Assembly (NCBI RefSeq): GCF_000002985.6
Contig: NC_003282.8
Location: 9,734,001-9,798,000, forward strand
Source of the DNA: Caenorhabditis elegans
Taxonomy: Eukaryota; Nematoda; Chromadorea; Rhabditida; Rhabditidae
Direction of reading: 5' to 3'
DNA length: 64,000 nt
Shown here piece by piece: positions 11,611 through 21,952 of this stretch (position 1 is its first letter; each line of letters opens with the position of its first letter). Both the position numbers and the translations under genes were made by a program. A model generated the notes under the pieces. That model saw nothing but the letters and a program-made list of their open reading frames with translations. It was not told where the DNA came from and made no database searches.

Positions 11611-12807
11611 TCAAATTACGCAGGTCGTGTACGGCGTGTTCGCATAAGTTTTCTTGTAATTGACGGTTGGAGGATGAGAAGAACCAGCCATGTATCCCAT
11701 GATTTCCTTTCTTATTGGGTTTTTAACAAAGGGTTGAATCCATCTAAAAATAAAATGAAAATTGAGATATCATAAAACAAAAACTAACTCAAATCCTCCT
11801 TCACATTGATCGATTGATCTTATTTGGAATCTCAAAAGCTTCTTGTCATTGAGTGGAATTTCTTTTAAAATGCTTTTGAATATTGCCTGAGCCACTTTAC
11901 TATCATCAGCATATAGTGGAGTCAATACACATTCACCAGATGGATAGATGATCACATTTCCAAATCCAATCACTTTTCCATTATTGTCGTATGCTACCTA
12001 AAGATGTTCAATTGATAAAACTCAACTTTTGAAACAAACCTTTCCAAAACCTTCAGGATCTCTAAGAAGATTTAACATGTACTTGGATCTTTCATATGGA
12101 AACACAGTGTTATCATATTTCACAATATCCATATCTGGTACTTCCGTTGCATTTTTAAGGAATATTCCATCAAGATTCAAGTCTTCAGGAATCTGCATCT
12201 CATCTGGCTTGTAATACGAGACATACATTATATGTTTGTAATCAGCATGCCCATGCATTTTCGTCCACATAGTCACAGCTGTAGTCAAAAACGTTCCAGC
12301 ATCATTATCCGATTGATTCCGAGCTCTGTGCTTTTCGATGTAATCCATGATTGCCATACTATCCTTTCCACGATAATCAGGATCAACCCAGAAAAATCCA
12401 TGATACTGATGGAGAATATCATTGTGAGAAAGCAATGGTGGGAAATTCAATACATGTGACATTTGGACTATCTTGTTAGTTCCTTTCAGACATACAAGCC
12501 ACAGAGAGTAACTATCTTTGAAAGATTTTCTCCAAATATCAATATCATTCCTCTTGAAGTTAAACCGCTGATTTCCGTACTGAAACATTATATTTAACTG
12601 CACTTGTGCAACTTGAAAATGTCTTACCACTTTCATGTACTCATCAACCATCTTCTCATCAGGATCAATTACGAAATCTACATTATGAATTGTCAGTGCA
12701 TCTCTTGGTTTTCCATCAACAGTCTTGAATGTGATGGAACTGATTGACTTCACTGATGAAGAAATCTTCGTGAGCCTACGGCCGAGGGCAAGAGATTTGG
12801 AGAGCAT
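11611..12807 (-). CDS. GNAT-like (DUF1248-type) protein, array copy 3
   Basis: Exons 12628-12807, 12040-12579, 11789-11997 and 11611-11743 give 353 residues. The 5' half is almost identical to copy 2. Exon 3 and the following intron match copy 1 base for base as far as I can compare by eye (8029-8283 versus 11743-11997), which points to gene conversion or unequal exchange. In the variable patch it reads VTMWTKMHGHADYK, again nearer to copy 1. The presequence-like N-terminus and the GNAT-like PLYADDSKVAQ core are intact. The 48-nt first intron is in frame and stop-free. Confidence 0.85.
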
Positions 12808-12890
12808 TCAAGTAGATTTTTGCAGGTCTAGTTTTTTGAATTGATTACAAAATAAATTTAAATAGTTAGAACTTGCAAAGGTTAGTCGAA

Positions 12891-12896
12891 CACGTG
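12891..12896. promoter_or_regulatory. CACGTG E-box upstream of copy 3
   Basis: The palindromic E-box lies 84 bp upstream of the copy 3 ATG and directly follows the shared block AAAGGTTAGTCGAA. The equivalent place upstream of copy 2 (11053-11058) reads CACGTA. Function is inferred only from position and conservation. Confidence 0.4.
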
Positions 12897-13227
12897 CGTT
12901 CTTTGAAATTGGGATAGGTCACGCTGACAATTTTACTTTTCTAAACCGAAACTGAGTATTATAAGGTCGTACAATCGATTCTCAATGACTGGATGTGTTT
13001 ATCAATTATGAGAGGTAAAAAATCGGAAGATGTGACGTACCCTTTGTCTTACCAAATATGACACTTTTACATGCTCGGCCATTCAGCGCCACTTTGAACC
13101 AACTTTAGCCTCCGCCTTTTCACCCAGGTTCTGGTTGACACAAAATGACACTTTGAACATTTAATAAATTTATATATTAAATCGTTTTATCAACTTCCTT
13201 AAAGATGCATCAATTACTCGTGCTGAT

Positions 13228-14422
13228 TCAGATGGCGCAGGTGGTGTACGGCGTATTTGCATAAGTTTTCTTGTAATTGACGGTTGGAGGATGAGAAGAA
13301 CCAGCCATATATCCCATGATTTCTTTTCTTATTGGATTTTTAACGAAGGGTTGAATCCATCTGAAAATCAATTTTAAATCAAGTGTTTAAAACTGATTCA
13401 TACTCAAATGCATTTTCACATCGATCGATTGATCTTATTTGGAATCTCAAAAGCTTCTTGTCATTGAGTGGAATTTCTTTTAAAATGCTTTTGAATATTG
13501 CCTGAGCCACTTTACTATCATCAGCATATAGTGGAGTCAATACACATTCACCAGATGGATAGATGATCACATTTCCAAATCCAATCACTTTTCCATTATT
13601 GTCGTATGCTACCTAAAGATGTTCAATTGATAAAACTCAACTTTTGAAACAAACCTTTCCAAAACCTTCAGGATCTCTAAGAAGATTTAACATGTACTTG
13701 GATCTTTCATATGGAAACACAGTGTTATCATATTTCACAATATCCATATCTGGTACCTCCGTTGCATTTTTAAAGAATATTCCATCAAGATTCAAATCAT
13801 CAGGTACCTGCATCTCATCTGGCTGGTAATATGAAACGTACATGATATGCTGGTAATCATTAGTTCCATATATTCTCTTGATCATGTTCGCCGCATGAGG
13901 CAGATATGTGCCAAGATCATTTTCCGCTTGATTCCGAGACCTGTGTTTCTCGATATAATCAAAAATCGCCATACTGTCTGTTGCACGATAATCAGGATCA
14001 ACCCAGAAAAATCCATGATACTGATGGAGAATATCATTATGAGCTGGCAATGGTGGGAAATTCAATACATGTGACATTTGAACTATCTTGTTAGTTCCTT
14101 TCAGACATACAAGCCAGAAAGAGTAACTATCCTTGAATGACTTTCTCCAAATATCAATATCATTTCGCTTGAAATTCAACCGCTGATTTCCGTACTGAAA
14201 CATTATATTTAACTGCACTTGTGCGACTTAAAAATGTCTTACCACTTTCATATACTCATCAACCATCTTCTCATCAGGATCAATTATGAAATCTACATTA
14301 TGAACTGTCAGTGCATCTCGTGGTTTTCCATCAGCAGTCTTGAATGTTTTAGAACTTATTAATTTCACTGATGATAAACGCTTCGTGAGATTTTGGCAAA
14401 GGGCAAGGGATTTGGAGAGCAT
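13228..14422 (-). CDS. GNAT-like (DUF1248-type) protein, array copy 4
   Basis: Exons 14243-14422, 13655-14194, 13404-13612 and 13228-13360 give 353 residues. It has the same layout as copies 2 and 3, with more substitutions in the presequence (MLSKSLALCQNLTKRLSSVK) and in the variable patch (HAANMIKRIYGTNDYQ). Exon 3 is near-identical to the other three copies up to RFQIRSID, then differs (RCENAFEYE). The first intron is 48 nt but contains an in-frame stop, so retention would truncate the protein here, unlike in copies 2 and 3. It is the upstream end of the head-to-tail array. Confidence 0.85.
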
Positions 14423-14508
14423 TCAAGTAGAATTTCTAGTTTTCTTAAATTAATGTTTCGAAAAATTTTTCAATAAAAAGAGTGGACACTTTGAGAAAAT
14501 AGAAGGGC

Positions 14509-14514
14509 CACGTG
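14509..14514. promoter_or_regulatory. CACGTG E-box upstream of copy 4
   Basis: The site GGCCACGTGAAG is centred about 90 bp upstream of the copy 4 start codon. Copies 1 and 3 have the same hexamer at a similar distance, although the surrounding block is not conserved in copy 4. Confidence 0.35.
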
Positions 14515-14814
14515 AAGACTCGTCTTTAGTTTGACTTTTTTTTAATTTCAAAAGCTATTCTAGATAATATATATTTGTTCTGAAAACTTTTTTTCTGTGG
14601 ATGGTGTTGGAAATAATATTTGAATAAGAATGAATCAGAGTGATGGCTGGTATTTTCACAACTTGTTTTTGAAAGATCCAAATTTCATATATAAAAGCTT
14701 GGGATCACCACCAGGCAGTGTACCTGACTCCCAGATCCGCAGTGCATAGCGCTTGAAGAACGGATCGTCCTTTAATCCTTTAATCCTTTTTTGCGAGATT
14801 TTTCGCTTTAGAAA

Positions 14815-15088
14815 ATGCTCAATTATTTTGTTAATGTCTTCATTTTTCCGCTGATTTGTTCTGAAGATTTTATAGACTTGAAATTCGGTGATTCATTCAA
14901 AGAATGGATCACAAAAGGAAATCTATCCACAACATTGTTCCGCGTGGTCCTTGACATCCCAAATCCGGTAAGGTTTCTCTGATTTTTATTTAGAACATTG
15001 ACCCGTTACCTGATTTCAGATGTTTGTTGTGGATTCAAACTATGATTTTAAAAAAACTGATAAAATTATTCAGGAACATGTACAGTAA
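14815..15088 (+). CDS. Possible small two-exon gene, 73 residues
   Basis: Exon 14815-14967 and exon 15020-15088 join in phase. Support: a TATA-like ATATATAAAAGC at about 14688-14699, a CGCTTTAG acceptor 3 nt before the ATG, a GTAAGG donor, a GATTTCAG acceptor, and a stop (TAA 15086-15088) overlapping an AATAAA. The product starts with a hydrophobic stretch (MLNYFVNVFIFPLICS) that could be a signal peptide, followed by DSFKEWITKGNLSTTLFRVV. I recognise no family. An alternative third exon near 15558-15626 is possible if the GTAAAT at the stop is used as a donor. It may be a fragment of a larger domain. Confidence 0.35.
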
Positions 15089-16024
15089 ATAAAAATTACA
15101 ACTATACATAATTTAAGAGACCATCCGGATTTCAAAGCTACCAATGGATATATACACCGTTATGTTCTCAGCAAAAAGTATTGGACGATGATAAAAACGT
15201 TAAGCGCCGTCCTCTGAACTCAAAAATGTCATACGTTTTTATATCAATTGGATATTCGATTATATGGTAATGACATCTGAACATTTTAGGGATAGAAATC
15301 CCATTTAACTTGGAAGAATATATTTTCTTCGTAAATCAAATTAAAAACCTATAGGTATAACATATAGCGTTAAAAACAATTGACTTTTCTATAAAAAAAA
15401 GAGCTGCTCTTTTTTCACAGTTTCTGCAATTTTAAATGACTGAGGATTCAATAGTTCGATGAAATTTGTTCGAGGCAATTATCTTAATATTTAAAACCTA
15501 AACTTTTTGGAAAGGTATCCATTTGTTATATTTCCTGTTAATAAATTGAAATTTTCAGTTCAATATTAACATTCTTGCATTCTGGAATATCTGGTCATTC
15601 AGCCATCTACTTTTCAAGGACAACTAGTTGTTTATCTATTCTATTATAATATATTATTCAAAAAATCCGTTTTGAATTGAGTTCTTTCACTCTATCGTAT
15701 GCAATCAGATGTCTCTTGCTCATCGTATTTCTTGTTTTATTTCAAACGTTGAATCGCTACTTTGCAAACTTTGCCAGTCCATTTAATTTTTATGTGAGTA
15801 CAAATTTAAATGTTTGTGATCGATATACCGTATTTCCTCTATTAGTCTTGCATCCTCTATTAGTATTGCAGTCTCTAATAGTCTTGCACTCGACTTTTTT
15901 TCCAGTCCAGCAATATCTTGCATAGAGGCTGCAAAGTTAATAAATTGGCCTATGTTCGGGCAAATTGAACTCGAGTTTTTGATCAAAAGCGTTCAAATAA
16001 TTGACGAAATATTGGAAAAGGATG
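15089..16024. other. Intergenic stretch with short degenerate repeats
   Basis: No supportable gene. Between about 15838 and 15890 there are three tandem-like copies of a motif close to TCTCTAATAGTCTTGCA. The same motif reappears three times at about 17358-17405, on the far side of the mariner insertion. A short reading frame near 15677-15800 encodes a hydrophobic segment but lacks an ATG. Confidence 0.5.
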
Positions 16025-16026
16025 TA

Positions 16027-17276
16027 TTAGGTTGGGCAAAAAGTCTTTGCAACTTTTTGATTTTTTTTTGGAGAGAGTATTTATTCAAAGCGAACGAGAT
16101 TCAATGGGTAATATATTCACCATTAGTGTCTATGACTTCTTACCAACCCAACGAAGGTTGAGCAATACCCTCCGCACAGAACTATTGAGATTAGGAGGCA
16201 AAGAAGTCGTCCCACCACGTTTCGACGACCTTTCGATCATGAAACTTCTGCCCGGTAAGGTGATTCTGGAGAGAGCGGAACAAATGGTAGTCAGTAGGAT
16301 TCAAGTCCGGCGAATGCGGTGAGTGAGACAAAACTTGGATTCCGAGTGTCTGGAGCTTCTGGCGGGTCCTCAAAGCTGTATGCGGTCTTGCGTTGTCATA
16401 GAGCAGCAACAATTTTGATCCTCTTGGGTGATGTAATCGATGAGCACGGACCATCTTTTCCAATTGAATAGAGTATATGCCAGCGTTGATTGTAACGGGG
16501 TCTGGAAAAAGCCCTCGGAAAATTATACCCTTTCTGTCCCACCAAATTGAGAGAAGCACTTTTTCTCGGGAAGTTCCCCTTTGAGGTCAGGTTTCACGGT
16601 TTCCTCGACCGGGACCCACTGTTTCTTTCTGGTATAGTTAACATACAATACCCATTTATCATCTCCAGTAATAATATACTTAATCCAGTCCGTCGTTCGT
16701 TTCCTAGTGAGCAGCGAAAAAGAGAGGTCACAAAACAATTTTTCTGAGAATCGGACAAATTGTGAGGAACGAGTTGACCGAACTTTTCTACCCTTCCGGT
16801 TTCGTGGAGATTTTTGATGATGGATTTTTGGGGATGCTTGAGAGTCGCAGAAAGTTCGCGGTTCGTTGCTCTTGGATCATCTTCCAGGGCTCTGGAATTA
16901 TCCTTATTGATAGCCAAACGAGACCGACCGGATCTTGGTTCATCATCGAGATCGTAGTTCTTTTTCGTGAACTTTTCGAACCAAAACTTTATGGTATTAT
17001 AGGTGACCGAGTTCTTGCCTAACACTGCACACAGGTTACGACGAGCTTCGTTGCAATTGCAGCCTTGGGGGAACTCATACAGAAAACCCTTCGGAGGGCG
17101 TGACGTTCGGCAAGCAAATTCTCGGTCATTTTGAACAGCACCCAAAAGTTTTTTCAAATGTATTAAACATGTACATTACGTACTATACAAATAAAAAAAC
17201 AGAATAAGAAAAAACGAGTTAACGCTGAGAAAAGAAGAAACATACGAATTTTGCAAAGATTTTTTGCCCAGCCTAA
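16027..17276 (-). mobile_element. Mariner-family transposon, decayed
   Basis: The ends are inverted repeats: TTAGGTTGGGCAAAAAGTC on the left, and its inverted counterpart TTAGGCTGGGCAAAAAATC read inward from the right end, flanked by TA at 16025-16026 and 17277-17278, the expected target duplication. The element is 1250 bp, a normal mariner size. The transposase lies on the minus strand. The terminal inverted repeats differ at several places, so the copy is not recent. Confidence 0.93.
16191..17157 (-). pseudogene. Mariner transposase, frameshifted
   Basis: An N-terminal segment from ATG 17157 carries a helix-turn-helix-type region (NTIKFWFEKFTKK, then DDEPRSGRSR), followed after a frame change by the first catalytic Asp motif (ITGDDKWVLY, about 16670), and after another frame change by LLYDNARPHTA and SPHSPDLNPTDYHLF, the second and third Asp of a mariner D,D34D triad. 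At least two frame changes interrupt the reading frame between 16740 and 16520, so no intact transposase is made from this copy. Confidence 0.9.
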
Positions 17277-17278
17277 TA

Positions 17279-18197
17279 TTTTTGTTGCTTAAACGATATC
17301 AAGTTGAGTTTTCAATCAAAAATTGATCACGTTTCGGAGTTTTGGAGCATTCGAAAATGAGTCTTGCAGCCTCTAATAGTCTTGCAGTCTCTAGTAGTCT
17401 TGCACCTCTACGTACCAATTGAAAACTAGTCTTGCCGAACGACATATGCATCTTGTGAACTCAATTTCTGTGCTCTTTTCCAGTTTTTTGTAAAATGATT
17501 TTTCATCATACGTTCCATTTTTTGAAAGATTTTTTGTCAACTGCGAAAATGTAATCAAAAACAATGGAAAATTATTTTTTTTGTTGCTGAAAAATGTTTT
17601 TAAAAAAATTTCAGTCAAAGATGTTATAGCTATGAAAACTTCCAAATGTCGTTTTATTAGCCACTGGAAACTCATTACACCACTCTTAAAACTATTGAAA
17701 GAAAAATAAGAAGTCAACGACAACGAAAAAAACAACGGATAAAGCGGAAAAAGATATTTGGCGAAGTCCCGACTTCCGATCCGTAAGTGAGTACATCCAA
17801 AGATTGATTTGTAGTAATTTCAAGTTATGAAGATGACTGTTCTGACTTTTCACTGTTCTAACTTTTCTCGATCTTAAAAAAATTATTATAAAAGTTATAA
17901 CCGCGGAGAGTTTGCTCGGGTTTGCAATACTTGGAAACTATAATAACAACTTACAGAAACAGTAATTTTATTTTTAGTTCAACATATTTTTTTGAATGTT
18001 TTTTTATTCAGTAGTTTTTGTGACACTTGGAAACTGTAAGTTATGTTAGTCAGAAAGAAATAATCATATTTTTTCAGCCCTTGTCCAACAAATCAATTGC
18101 TCATCTTGCTCGTCTGAAGATCGAATCGAACCATTTGTGAACTCATAATTGTTTAACATAAAAGTGAAACAGTATAAATTTTTAAAATTTTTTTCCA
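17279..18197. other. Repeat-containing intergenic stretch
   Basis: No supportable gene. It holds three copies of the TCTAATAGTCTTGCA-type motif (about 17358-17405) and a piece at about 17930-17970 (ACTTGGAAACTATAATAACAA onward) that repeats the 3' end of the small ORF at 18404-18619 in degenerate form. Confidence 0.5.
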
Positions 18198-18209
18198 AGT
18201 TCCAAGTAA

Positions 18210-18942
18210 AGTAGCTAATATAATTTTTATCGTGCTAAGACCCTAAATCACAATTTTGTATAGATTTGGAAGTATTAGAATTAAGTAATCTTTTACTTCA
18301 TGGTTTATACCAAAAATTTATAATAGGTTTTCAGTAGGTAGGTAAGTGCCTGATGCCGATAGATTTTGGGAAAGTAAAACTCAAAAAAGGATGGGAGGAC
18401 ATTATGAAATCGCCACCTTTTTGTGTGTTTTTTTTCTACTGTTTGATTATATATTTGCATTTCTACTGTTTGATTATTATTTTTTCTAAAGAAACTTATA
18501 AGAAGTACACGGAAACAACATGCTCAAATGGCGGAGGACCTTCTGGTGGATCGCCCACCCCTTCGGAAAAAGTCTGTGAAAATGAAAAGAACAACACTTG
18601 GAAACCAAGTGAAGCGTAATAACAACTTACAGAAACAGTAATTACTTTCTTTTTTCTTTCATTTTTTTTTTGGGAAAAAATACGTAAAAAAACATTTTAT
18701 TTACGAATTTTACGATGAATAAAATTCTCAAAAAATTTCATTCATTCGAAATCAGGCACATACCTACCTACTGAAAACCTAAATTTTTGGTATTAAAGCA
18801 TGAAGTTAAAGATTATTTAATTATAATACTTACAAATCTATACAAAACTGTGATTTAGGGTCTTAGCACGATAAAAATTATATTATTTTGGGAAAGTAAA
18901 ACTCAAAAAAGGATGGGAGGACATTATGAAATCGCCACCTTG
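18210..18942. repeat. Complex inverted plus direct repeat
   Basis: Left arm about 18210-18357 and right arm about 18747-18887 are inverted copies of roughly 145 bp; a diagnostic core is TTTTTATCGTGCTAAGACCC and another is TTTTCAGTAGGTAGGTA. Directly after each arm boundary a 55-bp block (TTTTGGGAAAGTAAAACTCA onward) occurs in the same orientation at about 18364-18418 and 18886-18941. The spacer holds a small ORF. The arrangement suggests a composite or partly duplicated foldback element. Confidence 0.8.
18404..18619 (+). CDS. Possible small membrane protein within repeat
   Basis: A 71-residue frame from ATG 18404 (an in-frame ATG also exists at 18353). It has a very hydrophobic segment at residues 6-30 (rich in F, I, L, Y, C) followed by a polar Gly/Ser/Pro-rich tail (SNGGGPSGGSPTPSEK). 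This looks like a single-pass membrane protein. The first residues (MKSPP) lie inside a block duplicated 520 bp downstream, where the frame stops after SPP, so a second truncated copy exists. No family recognised; it could equally be a chance frame in a repeat. Confidence 0.3.
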   Translation: MKSPPFCVFFFYCLIIYLHFYCLIIIFSKETYKKYTETTCSNGGGPSGGSPTPSEKVCENEKNNTWKPSEA

Positions 18943-21715
18943 AAAAATTTGCTGTTTTAACTTTTTTGTTGATTTTTGTGTTTTTTTTAAAACATATTGC
19001 ATTGGTATAATTGGTATAGTATTGTTGAAGTTTCTACAACAAGTTCAATTGATTCATCACTGAGAATTATTTTTCGGAACAATAAACTTTTTGAGGCAAC
19101 ATGTAACCTAAAAACTGTAATTCTAGTTGTAAATTTGCAACACAGACATTTTTGTTTTCGTTTTCGTTTTTCGTCTTTGAAACGAAAATGTTCGATTTCG
19201 TTTTCGAAAATGAGATTTCGAAAAAATCCCAGCCCTGATCCCGATCATCTGATTCACTAGCATCCCGCAGTTTCCAGTTTATAGAAGTAAGTATTGTGGT
19301 TTGTTTGAGATTACGGTCGGTATGTATCAGAACGAACAGAAAAATGTAGGTGACGTGACGAATGGCGTTTTGAGAATAGATTTGGAACAAAATAACCCAA
19401 AGTCAATTTACAATTAGATAATTTCTTCAATGTCAAACAATTTAGACTTTTTTTAAAAGCAAAAACTTGCTCTATTTTTGATATTTAATGTTGTTAGTTA
19501 AAATTTCAAAATAAGTTTTCGAAATTTCCGAGTTTTCCGACACAAGTACCGCATTTCATTTCAATTTTCTGATTGTTTTAAAATCTCGCCTATTCTCTTC
19601 GATTTTCTTTAATTTCAGCTGCTTGACTAAAATATAAATATTCTGCAAACCAAATTGTTCAATTCTTGCCGTACTTTGTATCCACCCACTATACTTGTTT
19701 ACCTCATTGTTTTTTTGGTTTTTATAAATCACGTATACCTTTATCCACTATGAAATTGTTTGTTTTTTTTTTGCCTGCTTAAGGGTGAATTCTAAGTAAA
19801 TATACAAGTACGAAGTGCCTTGAAATTTGCAAATTATCATCATTATTGGCAATATTTGATCATCGAAACATAGTCGTGAACCGTAGTGTCTGGCACCAAG
19901 TATTCATTTTTATTCTCTCCCATAACAGGGCACAATTGTGAACATTGGAGAGAAGAAAATGGGCGGAGTCTAAAAATAGAAATGACGTGTATGAATTGTT
20001 CACTGAACTTTGCACGTTTCGATTTCCTTATAATGGAACGGAAACGGTACAAAAACTATTTAAAGACATCAGAAAAATACTAATTTGAATGAATTTGCGA
20101 CAAGAGTCACAAGTCTAAAGTTTACACTATAAATGTTTTTTTGAAAATTTTTTAAGGCATGTTATGGTGCATATGTTAATATGTTAATGTTGACAATTTT
20201 ATAAATGTATCAAAATATTATAATTTGGTTATGTTCCAGTTATCTCTGTTATTTCTATGTATGTACCAGGGATGTGCGGCATTTTTCGGCAAATGCACAA
20301 AGCTGGCTTATTTCAACATGATAATCCTACTTTTTCAATTTAAAATTATTATAGAAATGTAGAAAACGAGTCGTTCTATCTGAAAACACCATTTCTTTTC
20401 TTGAAAAGCTTGAAAAAAATCTCAAATAGTGTCTGAAAGCTTCCCTTTGGCGAACAAGTGTCTTTAAAAAGTTGGTATGTACCTATTTCATAAATTTGGG
20501 AGCGTCCCGTTGATGAATTACTTAAATATAAGCTAAAGCTGCTTCAAAAAAAGTTTTTTTGGAAAACAGACGTCATACTGACGTCACACTGTGAAAAAAT
20601 ATGATACAGTTTTCCACAACGTAATCCTACAAATCGTCGTAATATCCCAGCTTATTAAGGAAGCTTTTACGAAAACTTTTGTTCATAAACTTTTTCATCA
20701 ATTGTCAATTTTTTCTCGATCAATTACAGAAATTCTTATTAGAAATTTTCAAAAAACCTTCACATTTTTAGGCGGTTCATAACTGTGAAAAACATTTTTT
20801 TTAAGGCAAGAACAGTTGACAAAGTTTCAAATTTTAACTAAATTTAACAATATATTTCAGAAATTTTTAATCGCCAAAAAGTTTTCCAAAAAAAAAAAAC
20901 AGTTTCGAAAACAAAACATTTTTAATTGATTTGTAGACGTTAAAAAAAGTTCTTCGTTAACAAAATGCTACCTATAATCATTTTACCTTATCAAATTACC
21001 ATCGATCAAAAAGCTAATGAAAATGGAAATAACCTTCAATGATCACCATCTAAAGTCTAAAAACATCTTTTCTTCTTTTTTTCAACTGAATTTATTGAAA
21101 AACTTGTGACCCTCTACTTATATAGTGCATGTCTATTTTCATTTGCTTGCATTTCTGTAGATTTATTACGTGGCAGATATGGTCATCTAGAAACTTGTTC
21201 TAATTCTCAGCTATTTCTTTTCATTTTCGTTCTCGACACATTTTTTAATGATTCTGTTATTTTGTTGTGATTGTAGTAGATTTTGATTGAGGGCAAGTCA
21301 GAAACCAAGAGTCTTGCGACGAAAATTGTTTCTCAGAAAATTTTTTTAAATCTTTTTTTCATTTAATTTTAAAATGTATATTTTATTAGCAATCCTTGTC
21401 TATATGGTTTACCTATCTCATTTTTTATGTTAATTTTTCTTTAACATTATTCAAAATAATGTTTCCAGTAAGAAATTGTAGTTTTTTGTCCAGCTGACGT
21501 TGCCTATATTGACAGTTTTCTTATGTATATTGACAGTCATTTTTCTATTTTGTTCAAATGCCCATAACATCGTTTTTTCTTCGTTGCTGACTGACTGTGA
21601 CGTAGATCCTGAATCGTTTTCAATTTCCAGAGATTCAATGAAAATATTGAGAACATCTTACTCAAAATTGTTTTGTTTATTTTTTGAACTGCAACCATAA
21701 GTTTCATAGTAATTG
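18943..21715. other. Gene-poor stretch
   Basis: AT-rich DNA with homopolymer runs and no exon chain that I can support. Overlapping frames on both strands at 19843-20083 lack splice or promoter support. A short hydrophobic frame after a TTTTTTGTCCAG acceptor near 21492 (21500-21700) is possible as an exon but isolated. Confidence 0.5.
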
Positions 21716-21952
21716 TTACAGACGTCGTTTATGAAGTTTGCCTAGAACGATTTTTTGAAGTCCTAAAAATGTTAAGATTTTTTCCTGAGTTAGGATCTTC
21801 GCACTTTGCACTTCAAGACATCTATTCAAAATTGATCTTGGATCAGCAATCAAAAATTGAAAAGACTTATCCATTTCTTCCTTATCACTCTCTAACATCT
21901 TCATATCAATCGATCCATATCTTCTTCTCATATCATTCACTTTTTCCATCAT
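21716..21952 (-). CDS. Orphan exon or small gene, 78 residues
   Basis: The frame reads on the minus strand from ATG 21952 to TAA 21716, with worm-like codons (GGA, AGA, CCA). The product is charged and helical (MRRRYGSIDMKMLESDKEEMD, then RCLEVQSAKILTQEKILTFL) and ends in GKLHKRRL. The frame stays open about 40 nt further upstream to an ACACAG acceptor-like site, so the ATG may be internal to a longer transcript whose 5' exon would lie to the right. A separate 113-residue minus frame at 22541-22882 is a weak candidate. No family recognised. Confidence 0.3.
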   Translation of the reverse strand: MMEKVNDMRRRYGSIDMKMLESDKEEMDKSFQFLIADPRSILNRCLEVQSAKILTQEKILTFLGLQKIVLGKLHKRRL

